From the NCBI GenBank assembly GCA_964571845.1, contig CAZNDM010000050.1, positions 1-64,000 of the forward strand: a DNA stretch of 64,000 nucleotides. The letters run 5' to 3'. Below the pieces are notes generated by a model. That model was not told the origin of the DNA, searched no databases, and saw only the letters and a program-made list of their open reading frames with translations. Positions 43,848 through 54,100 of the stretch are shown in pieces. Made by a program: the position numbers and the translations under genes. The DNA comes from WFZT01 sp964571845. GTDB lineage: Bacteria > Hydrothermota > Hydrothermia > B15-G9 > WFZT01. The first letter of the stretch is position 1. The number at the start of each line of letters is the position of its first letter.

Positions 43848-45307
43848 AAGTTTTTTATCTATCTTCTGAGATATACCCATTTGCGAAGACAGGTGGGCTC
43901 GCTGATGTCGCCGGCACCCTACCCGTTAGCCTTAAAAAGCTCGGCGTGGACATTATTCTCGCCATGCCCTATTACAACAAGTTCGTCGAAAAGCACGATC
44001 CTGAGGATGCAGGGATTACGCTGGATGTGGAGTTTAACGGTGAAGTCTTCAAAACACCTGTCCTGAAGAAAGAGTACAGAGGGGTGACTACTTACTTTAT
44101 CAGAAATGACAGATACTTTGACAGAGATTACCTTTATGGAACACCAGAGGGTGATTACCCGGATAATCCATTAAGATTCGGATTCTTCTCGGTTGCTGCC
44201 CTGAGACTTCTTGAAAAATTGAATTTTAAACCGGGGATTATCCATCTCAATGACTGGCAAACTGCTCTGATACCTGTTTATCTGAAAAACACCGATCTTT
44301 TCCCATTTTTGAAAGACACAAAAACGATTCTGACGATTCACAACCTCGCCTATCAGGGAACTTTCCCGCCAGATGTACTAAAAAGCCTCATGCTGCCCGA
44401 ATCTCTGTTCAACATGGAAGCACTCGAGTTCTATGGAAAGATCAACTTTCTTAAAGGTGGTATAGTATTTTCTGATGTTATCACCACAGTGAGTCCCACT
44501 TATGCAAGGGAAATACAAACATCAGAATTTGGTTATGGACTTGAAGGAGTCCTGTATAAGCGCAGGGAACACCTGTTTGGCATCCTCAACGGGATTGATT
44601 ATGATGTGTGGAACCCGGAAACTGATGAATATATTTACTACAATTACTCTTATGGAGATTTCCATTACAAAAAAGTTCTGAATAAAACCCATCTTCAGGA
44701 GGATATGGGATTGCCCGCGAGCTCCGAGATCCCTCTCATAGGCATAGTTTCAAGACTCGCTGCCCAGAAAGGTTTTGATCTTCTATCAGATGCCATGAGT
44801 GAGCTTTCAAGGTTGGATCTCCAAATGGTGATTCTCGGAACAGGTGATAAAATATACCAGGATCTCCTCATGGATTTTGGCACAAAATTTCCCGATAAAT
44901 TTGCAGTTAAAATTGATTTCGATCCGGTACTGGCAAGGAGGATTTATGCTGGGTCAGATATGTTCCTCATGCCCTCAAGATACGAGCCCTGTGGCCTTGG
45001 ACAGATGATTGCAATGAGGTATGGAACGATTCCCATTGTGAGAAAAACGGGGGGCCTTGCCGATACCGTGGAAGATTTTACTTACGAAAAATTAAAAAGA
45101 GACCCGGGTAAAAGAAAGGGATACGGGTTTAGCTTTGGAACCTATACACATGCCCACCTCATTGATGCTATTAAACGGGCTTTGAAAGTTTTTAAAGATC
45201 AGGAAACATGGCAGCAACTTATAAAGATCGCCATGACAAGAGACTTCTCATGGAAAAGCTCGGCAAAGGAATATGTTGAACTGTACGAAAGAGTGATCTT
45301 CATGTAG
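43844..45307 (+). CDS. glgA: Glycogen synthase (ADP/UDP-glucose, GT5)
   Basis: The 487-residue enzyme extends alpha-1,4-glucan. It has the N-terminal KTGGLADVAGTLP loop that binds the nucleotide sugar, the HLNDWQTALIP motif, VSRLAAQKGFDLL, and the C-terminal PSRYEPCGLGQMIAMRYGT with a second KTGGLADTV. Length fits bacterial GlgA. It is translationally coupled to the rhamnosyltransferase, an unusual setting because no glgB, glgC or glgP is beside it. Confidence 0.95.
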   Translation: MKVFYLSSEIYPFAKTGGLADVAGTLPVSLKKLGVDIILAMPYYNKFVEKHDPEDAGITLDVEFNGEVFKTPVLKKEYRGVTTYFIRNDRYFDRDYLYGTPEGDYPDNPLRFGFFSVAALRLLEKLNFKPGIIHLNDWQTALIPVYLKNTDLFPFLKDTKTILTIHNLAYQGTFPPDVLKSLMLPESLFNMEALEFYGKINFLKGGIVFSDVITTVSPTYAREIQTSEFGYGLEGVLYKRREHLFGILNGIDYDVWNPETDEYIYYNYSYGDFHYKKVLNKTHLQEDMGLPASSEIPLIGIVSRLAAQKGFDLLSDAMSELSRLDLQMVILGTGDKIYQDLLMDFGTKFPDKFAVKIDFDPVLARRIYAGSDMFLMPSRYEPCGLGQMIAMRYGTIPIVRKTGGLADTVEDFTYEKLKRDPGKRKGYGFSFGTYTHAHLIDAIKRALKVFKDQETWQQLIKIAMTRDFSWKSSAKEYVELYERVIFM

Positions 45308-45316
45308 GAGGTGTCC

Positions 45317-46534
45317 ATGAGAAGGATATTGTTTATCCTCATATTTACGGGATTCCTGTCTGCGCAGTTTGAGCCTGATACTTTAAATACCGTTGGCGGC
45401 GGGATGGGTGTATCGGTTATAGATGGAAATCCTTATATTTCATTCAATCTGTCAACGGAGTTGAGGTTTGGTAAACTGGGGGTGGGGCTCAATATCCCTC
45501 TTCTTTTCAGTCCAAAAGACGGGATAAAAAAGGATGACTGGGACTCAAAGAGAGACTATGCAAGGATAATCTCATACATCAGGTATGGGTATAGGGGATC
45601 ACCTTTCTATGTGAGGTTGGGGGCATTGAACTTTACCACACTTGGCCACGGTTTTCTCGTTTACAATTATTCGAACCGTGTGAGGACAGATGTTGTTAAA
45701 ATTGGAATGGAAATGTCCATTGATCGTGGTTTGTGGGGACTGGAGTTTTTCAACAGCGATTTTGGGAGACTTGGCGTTGTGGGTGCGAGGGTGGTTGCCC
45801 GCCCCTTTTTGGGGGTGCCAATTGTAGAGCGGCTTGAGTTTGGTGCTTCCTATGTGAGGGATTTTGATCCTGATGAAAGAAAGGACACCGATGACGGAAT
45901 CTCGGCATTCGGTTTTGATGCAGGTTTTCCCATTTTTGAATATTCACTCCTGAGTACAGAAGTCTATATGGATTACGGGAATATTGTTGATAACGGACAT
46001 GGTGCCGCTGAAGGTATCATCTTTAGATTTTCCAGACTTGGAATATTCGATCTATCCCTCAAACTCGAAGAGAGACAGCTTTCAGCACACTTTTTGCCTG
46101 CCTACTTCAACAGGATGTACGAGGTTGATAAGTTTACAAAGCAGGAGATACTTGACTCGATTACAGAAGGTGAGAACGGGAGTTTTGGAGAACTTTACGC
46201 AGAGGCACTGGGTAAATTGAAGGCATACGGAAATTTTTTCCATAAAAAGGGTGTCAAAAACAGCGGTGTTCTGAATCTTTATGCAACAACTGGCACAATG
46301 TTCCCTCTTTTCAGGGTCAACTGGAGGTACTTTAAGGACAGAATTGAAACCATGAATGATATCTTCTCCATTGACGAAAGGTCAGTACTTTTTACAGAAA
46401 TCGGTTACAGAATGAATCCATACACGACTGTTTATATGGTGATAACGAGGAGATATCGTTTGGACGAGGAAACAGGCGAGTTTGAGCCTGAAGACACCTA
46501 TAGTATCAGAGCAGATTTCAGCTGGCGGTTTTGA
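45317..46534 (+). CDS. Predicted outer-membrane beta-barrel protein
   Basis: I do not recognise a family. The roughly 405-residue protein has a signal peptide (MRRILFILIFTGFLSAQ, cleavage probably after SAQ), alternating strand patterns through most of its length, and the terminal SWRF with the C-terminal Phe typical of BAM-inserted barrels. A GTG at 45311 is in frame, but the ATG at 45317 has AGGAGG at 45306-45311, so I use it. It is the last gene of the rhamnose/glgA operon, so a role in surface glycan export is possible but only inferred. Confidence 0.8.
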   Translation: MRRILFILIFTGFLSAQFEPDTLNTVGGGMGVSVIDGNPYISFNLSTELRFGKLGVGLNIPLLFSPKDGIKKDDWDSKRDYARIISYIRYGYRGSPFYVRLGALNFTTLGHGFLVYNYSNRVRTDVVKIGMEMSIDRGLWGLEFFNSDFGRLGVVGARVVARPFLGVPIVERLEFGASYVRDFDPDERKDTDDGISAFGFDAGFPIFEYSLLSTEVYMDYGNIVDNGHGAAEGIIFRFSRLGIFDLSLKLEERQLSAHFLPAYFNRMYEVDKFTKQEILDSITEGENGSFGELYAEALGKLKAYGNFFHKKGVKNSGVLNLYATTGTMFPLFRVNWRYFKDRIETMNDIFSIDERSVLFTEIGYRMNPYTTVYMVITRRYRLDEETGEFEPEDTYSIRADFSWRF

Positions 46535-46556
46535 CGGACAAAATATCGCCTGAAAA

Positions 46557-46585
46557 TTGATTTTTTAAGGTCTGACAAATAAAAT
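46557..46585 (+). promoter_or_regulatory. valS promoter (near-leaderless)
   Basis: TTGATT (46557-46562), a 17-nt spacer and TAAAAT (46580-46585) end 10 nt before the ATG at 46596. The start point would fall about 4 nt before the ATG, too close for the weak AAGGA to act. Confidence 0.6.
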
Positions 46586-46595
46586 AAAGGACATT

Positions 46596-49265
46596 ATGAT
46601 CGAAATGGACAAGAAATACGACCATAGAAAAGTTGAGGATAAATGGTATAAATTCTGGGAGGAGAGAGGATACTTCAAGGCAGAGCCCAAACCTGGAAAG
46701 AAAAAGTTTGCCATATCCATGCCACCGCCCAATGTGACCGGCAAGATCCACATGGGACATGTGCTGAACAACACTCTGCAGGACATTCTTATCAGAATGA
46801 AGAGGATGCAGGGGTATGAGACGCTCTGGCAACCGGGAATTGACCACGCAGGCATCGCTACCCAGAATGTGGTTGAAAGAGAACTTGCCAAGGAGGGGAA
46901 AACAAGATTTGATCTTGGCCGTGAAGAGTTCATAAAACGAGTATGGAAATGGAAGGAAAAGTACGGAAATACTATTCTGCTTCAGTTAAGAAAACTCGGG
47001 GTCTCTGCTGACTGGTCAAGGACAAAGTTCACCATGGACCCCGACATGTACGAAGCTGTTATTGAGGCTTTTGTCAGGCTTTATGAAAAAGGTCTTATTT
47101 ATAAAGGTACGAGAATAATCAACTGGTGTCCAAGATGTGGCACCGCACTTGCCGATGATGAGGTGGAGTACAAAGAGGAACACTCACACCTCTGGTACAT
47201 TAAGTATCCACTTGTTGATGAGGACGGCTTTATTGTCGTCGCAACCACCCGACCGGAAACCTATCTCGGTGATACAGCAGTAGCCGTCAACCCCAATGAC
47301 GAAAGGTACAAACACCTAATCGGTAAAAAGGTAAAACTGCCACTTATTGACTGGATAAGGAAAAGCTTTTCTCTTGAAGGAGAGGGCGAAGATGTTTCTC
47401 CAGAAATTCCGATAATTGCTGATGAACTCGTTGATCCAGAGTTTGGCACAGGGGCTGTGAAAGTAACACCTGCACATGACCCAAATGACTATGAAATTGC
47501 CGAAAGACACAATCTTCCTCATGTTGTTGTTCTTGATCTTGAAGCCAGAATGAATGAGAATGCAGGTCCTTACAGGGGACTTGATCGATACGAGGCACGC
47601 AAAAAGATCGTTGAGGACCTTAAAAAAGCCGGTTTTCTCGAGAAAACCGAAAATTACAGTCACTCGGTAGGACATTGCTACAGGTGTAACACCGTGATCG
47701 AACCTTATCTGTCGGAACAGTGGTTTGTGAAAATGAAACCACTTGCTGAACCTGCAATAAAAGCAGTAAAAGAGGGAACCATAAAGATAATTCCTGAAAA
47801 CTGGAAAAAGGTTTATTTCCACTGGCTTGAGAATGTAAAAGACTGGTGCATATCCAGACAGATCTGGTGGGGACACAGAATCCCGGTGTATTATTGCAAA
47901 GATTGTGGAGAAATGACAGTTTCGAAGGAAAAGCCTGAAAAGTGTCCACACTGCGGATCTCCGCATCTCGAACAGGATGAAGATGTCCTTGATACCTGGT
48001 TCTCCTCCTGGCTATGGCCATTCTCCACGCTCGGATGGCCCAGGAAGACACCTTATCTGGAATATTTCTATCCCAATGATGTTCTCGTCTCTGGCTGGGA
48101 TATCCTGTTTTTCTGGGTCGCAAGGATGGTGATGGCGGGCTACGCTTTCATGGGCAAAGAACCCTTTGAATACATTTATCTCAACGGATTAATCAGGGAT
48201 GAACAGAGGCGAAAACTTTCAAAGTCTCTTGGCAACTCTCCTGATCCCCTCGACCTCTTTGAAAAGTTTGGCGCTGATGGTGTCAGGATGGGGCTGATGC
48301 TGATTGCACCTGAGGGTCAGGATATCCTGTACAGTGACAAGAGACTTGAAGTTGGCAGAAACTTTGCAAATAAAATATGGAATGCCACGAGACTTCTATT
48401 CCTGAACATGGACGAGAACTACAAATGGGAAGGATTGCCAGAAAATCTTGAGCTTGAAGACAGATGGATTCTAACAAAAACCAATGAAACTGTCGAAAAA
48501 GTTACCCGCGGATTAGATAAATTTGACTTTAACGGTGTTGCCTGGACTCTTTACGAATTTTTCTGGGGTGAGTTCTGTGACTGGTATCTCGAAATGATAA
48601 AACCGAGACTGGCGGACCCCGAGAAAAAGAACACTGCTTTAAGCGTCGCTTTTTATGTGCTTGACAGGTTTCTGAAACTCCTCCATCCGTACATGCCTTT
48701 CATTACAGAAGAGATCTGGCAGAAACTTCCGAACAAAGTTGGGGAATCCATTATGATTTCCCCATGGCCTGAGAAAGACGACCATTCGTACCCACTCTCT
48801 GTTGAGTATGTGGAACAGCTTAAGGGTGTGATTGAAGGCCTGCGCGAAATAAGATCTGAGTTTAGATTACCCAAGAATACAACGCTTACCCTCCAGGCTC
48901 TTATGCCTGAGGCAGAAACTTTTTATCCCATACTTGAAGAAAAACTTCCGGTACTCCAGCTTTTGGCAAAAGTAGATAAGCTCGAGAGGGTCACGAAAGC
49001 TCCAGGAAAAGCAGCAACAATCCACACTCACGGTATGACATTTTTCGTTCCACTCGGCGACATTATTGACATTGATAAAGAAAGAAACAGGATTTCAAAA
49101 GAGGTCTCCGCTCTTAAAGTCCAGATTGATAAACTTGTGAAGAAACTTGCAAACAGGGCTTTCCTTGAAAAGGCACCAAAGGAAATTGTTGAAAAAGAAA
49201 AGGAAAAGCTCGAGAAGTTCAAATCCAAGCTCGAAAAACTCGAAGAGAGACTGAAGAATCTGTAA
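46596..49265 (+). CDS. valS: Valyl-tRNA synthetase
   Basis: The 889-residue class I synthetase charges tRNA-Val. It has PPPNVTGKIHMGH (HIGH-type motif), the editing domain with TTRPETYLGDTAV, zinc-type CPRCGT and CYRC pairs, the KLSKSLGNS motif near 540, and the C-terminal coiled-coil arm typical of ValRS. Length fits. It appears monocistronic with its own promoter. Confidence 0.98.
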   Translation: MIEMDKKYDHRKVEDKWYKFWEERGYFKAEPKPGKKKFAISMPPPNVTGKIHMGHVLNNTLQDILIRMKRMQGYETLWQPGIDHAGIATQNVVERELAKEGKTRFDLGREEFIKRVWKWKEKYGNTILLQLRKLGVSADWSRTKFTMDPDMYEAVIEAFVRLYEKGLIYKGTRIINWCPRCGTALADDEVEYKEEHSHLWYIKYPLVDEDGFIVVATTRPETYLGDTAVAVNPNDERYKHLIGKKVKLPLIDWIRKSFSLEGEGEDVSPEIPIIADELVDPEFGTGAVKVTPAHDPNDYEIAERHNLPHVVVLDLEARMNENAGPYRGLDRYEARKKIVEDLKKAGFLEKTENYSHSVGHCYRCNTVIEPYLSEQWFVKMKPLAEPAIKAVKEGTIKIIPENWKKVYFHWLENVKDWCISRQIWWGHRIPVYYCKDCGEMTVSKEKPEKCPHCGSPHLEQDEDVLDTWFSSWLWPFSTLGWPRKTPYLEYFYPNDVLVSGWDILFFWVARMVMAGYAFMGKEPFEYIYLNGLIRDEQRRKLSKSLGNSPDPLDLFEKFGADGVRMGLMLIAPEGQDILYSDKRLEVGRNFANKIWNATRLLFLNMDENYKWEGLPENLELEDRWILTKTNETVEKVTRGLDKFDFNGVAWTLYEFFWGEFCDWYLEMIKPRLADPEKKNTALSVAFYVLDRFLKLLHPYMPFITEEIWQKLPNKVGESIMISPWPEKDDHSYPLSVEYVEQLKGVIEGLREIRSEFRLPKNTTLTLQALMPEAETFYPILEEKLPVLQLLAKVDKLERVTKAPGKAATIHTHGMTFFVPLGDIIDIDKERNRISKEVSALKVQIDKLVKKLANRAFLEKAPKEIVEKEKEKLEKFKSKLEKLEERLKNL

Positions 49266-49838
49266 AGAAAAATCACATCGGGCTTGGATAAGGGAACTCA
49301 GCGAATTTTTATAAACAATAAGATTTTCAGGAAATACCGCACCATTTAATACCTTATTGTGAAGATTGATTGATGGCGACAGGATGTGTACCCCTTACAA
49401 TCCGTCCTCCCACAGTGCCAAACACACAGCGGATAAGAAAGTTGTAGAAACCTTCTCATGCTCTTATAAGATTTGATCGTGGTCCAGGTGTCCGAATGAT
49501 ATTACATACCATTCGACAGAAGAGATACCCCGTCATCCTTTCGAGAAATGGGATGGAATTTTCTAAGCTCCTCTGCAAATGGGTAGTGAATCTCTCACAG
49601 AATTTCTCGCATGCGAAATAACTTCCCAAAGCATTCCCCCCAAGTTCGGCACAGGGGGATAGAGGCGAGGAAGAGAAGACACCTTTGACAGCGTTCGTTG
49701 TTTATCTTTTAAAATCAGAATGTTTTGACAGGCTTTTCCTGAGGATCTGAGGCAACCATATCTCTCACAAAATACACACAGACAGATGATCCTTCTCCTC
49801 ATCTCCCTCTGAAGGAATGCCCGAAATTTCTACGAAAT
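49266..49838. other. Gene-free region with decayed repeat fragments
   Basis: No intact gene is seen. Around 49590-49620 lies AATTTCTCGCATGCGAAAT, similar to the tail of the REP-like repeat unit, followed by GGGGGATAGAGGCGAGGAAGAG. A minus-strand frame around 49350-49520 reads somewhat like protein but has stops and no recognised motif. It could be further debris of the insertion sequence upstream of it on the minus strand; I cannot confirm this. Confidence 0.35.
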
Positions 49839-50096
49839 TTATTCTCCGGTTGCCTTCTTCATCTCTATCTGGATAGCCTGGTCCTCTTTGATCTTTTCAA
49901 TTTCTTTGATTTTCTTTTAAAGATTCCTTTCCCTGTCACTTTTATGGAAAAGTAGAGCTCCCTTTTCTCCTTCCAAAAACCTCCATTCGTAGTGGAGATA
50001 TTTGCTTATCCGATACTTCTTTATTTAAATGTTTCCCTTGAGCCCTTCAAGTACAATAGCCACTTTTGTTTCAGGATCAAATTCTCGACGATTATG
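49839..50096 (-). pseudogene. Decayed IS3-type transposase OrfA
   Basis: One minus-strand frame reads RREFDPETKVAIVLEGLKG, a stop, then KKYRISKYLHYEWRFLEGEK...ALL, a second stop, and KKIKEIEKIKEDQAIQIE...KKATGE with a terminal stop. This is the layout of a small helix-turn-helix OrfA of IS3-like elements (RRxF-PE-K.. start, KYGIS..YxW helix, coiled-coil end). Two in-frame TAA codons and missing residues show that it is dead. No OrfB or terminal inverted repeats were found. It lies just upstream of the molybdoenzyme genes. Confidence 0.7.
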
Positions 50097-50285
50097 TTAA
50101 TTTTCTAATCAGTAGGCTAAATCCAGCAGCATATTTAAATCCCCATGGAAACGGATCAGCTTGCCAGAACGCCCAATTTTTCCACATCAATCTTCTCCAC
50201 GGATTAGTAAATTTTCACTATATAGGCATCACCTGAAAGCTTGACTTATCATTAGTAATTCTTTACAATCGGAGCAATTGCATTT

Positions 50286-50314
50286 TTGCTCATAGAAGTA
50301 TTAAATACTAATTT
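50286..50314 (+). promoter_or_regulatory. Possible promoter of molybdoenzyme operon
   Basis: TTGCTC (50286-50291), a 17-nt spacer and TAATTT (50309-50314) precede the AGGAGG Shine-Dalgarno and the ATG at 50351. The hexamers are moderate matches only. Confidence 0.4.
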
Positions 50315-50350
50315 TGTGGGCGCTCTTTCAAATAATAGGAGGTTAGTTGT

Positions 50351-51118
50351 ATGGAACTCGCCGTTCGACAAAAAATGCAAAAAGAGCTCCAGGAAGCTCT
50401 TGGTAGGCCCAATCGAAAATGGGCCATGGTCATTGATACCAGAAAATGCGTGGGATGTATCTCCTGCATCGTCTCCTGCGCTGCTGAAAATGTACCTCCT
50501 CCAAAAGCATCTTTTCGACTCGTCTTCGAGGCGGAAACCGACTCATACCCGAATACTGAAAAATTCTTCATGCCCGTTAATTGCATGCAATGTGATAATG
50601 CACCTTGCAAAGAGGCTGCCGATAAAATTCAAAAAGGGCTCGTTATCAAACGGAGCGATGGTATCATTGTCTTTAACTACGATGCCCTGAGAAAAAATAA
50701 AAAAGCCCGTGAAGCAATCATAAATTCCTGCCCCTACAATGTCGTCTTTGAAGATAATGGCCATTTTTACACAGAGAATACGCCTGTACTCGAAAAATAC
50801 GAACTCAGAGAATTCTTCGATATCAAAAAGATGACAAGGAAAAACGGAGCACTCAAAAACACCCTTAGAAAATGTGATTTCTGCATCCATCGCGTGGAAA
50901 ACGGAATCCTCCCAGTTTGTGTTACCGCCTGCATTGGGAGTGCCATCTATTTCGGTGATGTCAACGACCCGAATTCCACTGTGTCAAAACTCCTTAAGAA
51001 ACACCCAACTTTTGACCTCTACCCGGAAAACTCACCCAATATCCATTACATTGGCTACCGGATGAGGAAAACATTTGTACCGTCAGACATTTCAAGGTGT
51101 GTCGAATGTCATGAATAG
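50351..51118 (+). CDS. Iron-sulfur subunit of molybdopterin oxidoreductase
   Basis: The 255-residue ferredoxin-type protein transfers electrons to the adjacent molybdoenzyme, like TtrB/PsrB/DmsB. Cysteine motifs are C33-C36-C39-C43 (CVGCISCIVSC), C78-C81-C86 (CMQCDNAPC), a lone C127 (SCPYN), and C175-C178-C190-C194 (CDFC...CVTAC). The usual CxxCxxC part of motif III and the last Cys of motif II are absent, so three clusters seem likelier than four. The C-terminus ends CVECHE, a CxxCH pattern. It has no signal peptide, so it probably travels with the Tat-exported large subunit. No NrfD/TtrC membrane anchor gene follows. Confidence 0.88.
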   Translation: MELAVRQKMQKELQEALGRPNRKWAMVIDTRKCVGCISCIVSCAAENVPPPKASFRLVFEAETDSYPNTEKFFMPVNCMQCDNAPCKEAADKIQKGLVIKRSDGIIVFNYDALRKNKKAREAIINSCPYNVVFEDNGHFYTENTPVLEKYELREFFDIKKMTRKNGALKNTLRKCDFCIHRVENGILPVCVTACIGSAIYFGDVNDPNSTVSKLLKKHPTFDLYPENSPNIHYIGYRMRKTFVPSDISRCVECHE

Positions 51119-51129
51119 GAGTGTAGATC

Positions 51130-54100
51130 ATGAAAAGAAGAGAATTTGTTAAATCAGCAGCCTTTGTTGGGGGATATGCGGCTCTCGCCTCAAAGCTTGA
51201 GGCAAGTTCCAATATGATGAATTTCATTGTGCAAAAAGCCGCATCCGGCCAGATCTCTTATCCCCTCGCCCGTCCCCAAAATGTAATATACTCCGCCTGC
51301 CTGCAGTGTCACACGAGTTGCACAATTAAAGTTAAAATTTTAAATGGAATTGCCGTTAAGATCGATGGAAATCCTTATTCTCCGATGAACATGATTCCTC
51401 AACTTCCTTACTCCACACCACCCACCGAGGCAGCGAAATTCGACGGTAAACTTTGCCCAAAGGGACAGGCTGGTATACAGACCCTCTACGATCCTTACAG
51501 ATTAAGAAAAGTACTGAAAAGAGACGGTCCAAGAGGCTCAAATAGGTGGAAAGTCATCTCATTTGAACAGGCTATCAATGAAATCGTAAACGGTGGGTAC
51601 CTTTTTAAACATGTGAAGGGGGAAGAAAATCGTTATGTCCATGGACTTAAGGATATCTACAAACTTCGCGATCCAGCAATCCTTAAGAAGATGAAAAAAG
51701 ATGCTGCACTTGTGGCAAAGAAGAAGATGAGCGTGTCCGATTTCAAACGGAAATACGGGAAATATCTCAACACCCTCATCTCTCCAGATCATCCGGACCT
51801 TGGTCCAATCAATAATCAGCTCGTATTCATGGCAGGCAGGATCGAGCATGGGAGAAAGGAATTTGCCAAAAGATGGCTTTACGACGCATTTGGAAGCGTG
51901 AACTTCTACGAGCATACCACAATCTGTGAACAATCTCATCACATTGCGTATAAATCCGCGACCAAAAAATATGTAAATGGAAAATGGGTTTCCGGAAAAG
52001 AGCACATGAAACCTGATGCCCTGAACAGTGAGTTCATTATCTATTGGGGAACCGGTGCATTTGAAGCCAACTTCGGTCCCACGCCGATTTCAGAAAAAAT
52101 CACAGAAGGTATTGCAACTGGTAGGCTGAAGATTGCTGTCGTTGACCCTCGTCTCAGTAAAACAGCTGCCAGAGCATGGAAATGGCTACCTGTGAAACCA
52201 GGTTATGACGCCGCCCTCGCCCTCGGCATGATTAGATGGATCATAGAAAATAAACGCTTCGACGAAAAGTACCTCAGGGCATCCAATAAATCAGCCGCAA
52301 AACTAAACAATGAAACCACATGGACCAATGCAACTTATCTTGTGAAAATAGAGAAAGATGGACCCGGTGCACTTCTGAGAGCCAGTGAATTAGGCATCGG
52401 CGACGAACACACTTTTGTTGTTATTAGCAACGGTAAACCCACTCCTGTTAAACCAGAGTCAGGTGCACCTGTAACGGGTGAACTCTTCTATTCAGGCAAG
52501 GTCAATGGAATAAAGGTAAAATCTGTCTTCCAATTACTCAAGGAAGAGGCATTTTCGAAATCCCTCGACGAGTGGGCTCGCCTCGCGGGCGTAACTGCCA
52601 ACGATATTGCCGAGCTTGCAAGCGAATTTACATCCCATGGTAAAAAGGCAGCTATTGACTTTTACAGAGGTCCTGTTCAGCACCCCAACGGATATTACAA
52701 CGGCTATCTCATTATTGTTCTCAATCTGCTGATAGGAAATCCCGATTGGAAGGGTGGACTATCTGCCGGCGGTGGTCACTGGCATGAGATGGGCAACAAA
52801 CGCAAGGGACCTTTTAACCTCAAGGCAATGCATCCCGGAAAGTTGGGCTCCTTCGGTGTCAAGCTCACAAGGGAGAAATCTAAATACGAAGATACCACCC
52901 TCTTTGAAGGTTATCCTGCAAAAAGACCCTGGTTCCCATTTACAGGGAATGTGTACCAGGAAATCCTGCCCTCCGCAGCTGACGGATATCCTTACAAAAT
53001 TAAGGCATTGATTCTCCATAAGGGAACCCCGGCATTCGCATCTCCAGCAGGACATACGAACATCGAGATTCTCAAAGATCTCGACGCTATCCCCCTTTTC
53101 ATCGCCTGTGATATTGTTGTCGGTGAAACTTCCATGTACGCAGACTACATTTTCCCGGATACAGCTATCTGGGAAAGATGGGGCACCCCGCACATCACTC
53201 CCGATGTCCCGGCAAAAACAAGTAAAGTTAGACAACCGACGGTTACACCACTGACAGAAATTGTCTCCGTGTTTGGCGAGAAGATGCACCTCTCAATGGA
53301 AGCCTTGCTCCTTGCCATTGCTGAGAAGCTTAATCTCCCGGGATACGGAAAGGACGGATTTGGAAAGGGCTGGGATTTCAAACGACCGGAAGATTATTAC
53401 CTCAAAATGGTTGCAAATATAGCGGCTGGTGACAAGGTTGGAGAAGAGGTTCCTGACGCAAGTTTCAATGAATTAAAGATATTCAGAAGTGCAAGAAGAC
53501 ACCTCGATAAAGCGACTTTTGATGAAAACAAATGGATCCGAGCAGTTGGAAAAGAATGGTGGAAAAAGGTGGTGTATGTCCTCAACCGCGGCGGCAGGTT
53601 TGAAGACCTGACCAACAAATTTATCGGGGAAGGCAAACTTGTTCATAAATTCGGTAGAATGTTTAATATTTACTTCGAACCCGTTGCACTTGCAAGAAAT
53701 CCCATGAACGGCAGGAGATTCTCTGGCATGGGGACATTTAGACCCATAACAGATGTTGCTGAAAAACCGATCAGGGATTCCAAATATCCGCTTTATCTCA
53801 TCACATACAAAGAAATCTTCGGCGGCCAATCAAGGACCATTGGTGATTACTGGATAACCCAGACCTATGCTCCGGAGAATTATGTGTACATCCATCCGGC
53901 TACAGCGAGGAGGTACAATCTCCGCGATGGCGACATCGTGAAAATTGTTTCCGCAACCAATCCTGAGGGAGTCTGGGATCTCAAAAATGGTCAGAGAATC
54001 CCGGTTGCAGGTAAGGTGAAAATCACAGAGGGTGTCAGAAAAGATGTTGTCGCAGTCTCCTGGTCTTACGGGCACTGGGCCTATGGAGCCAGCGACATCA

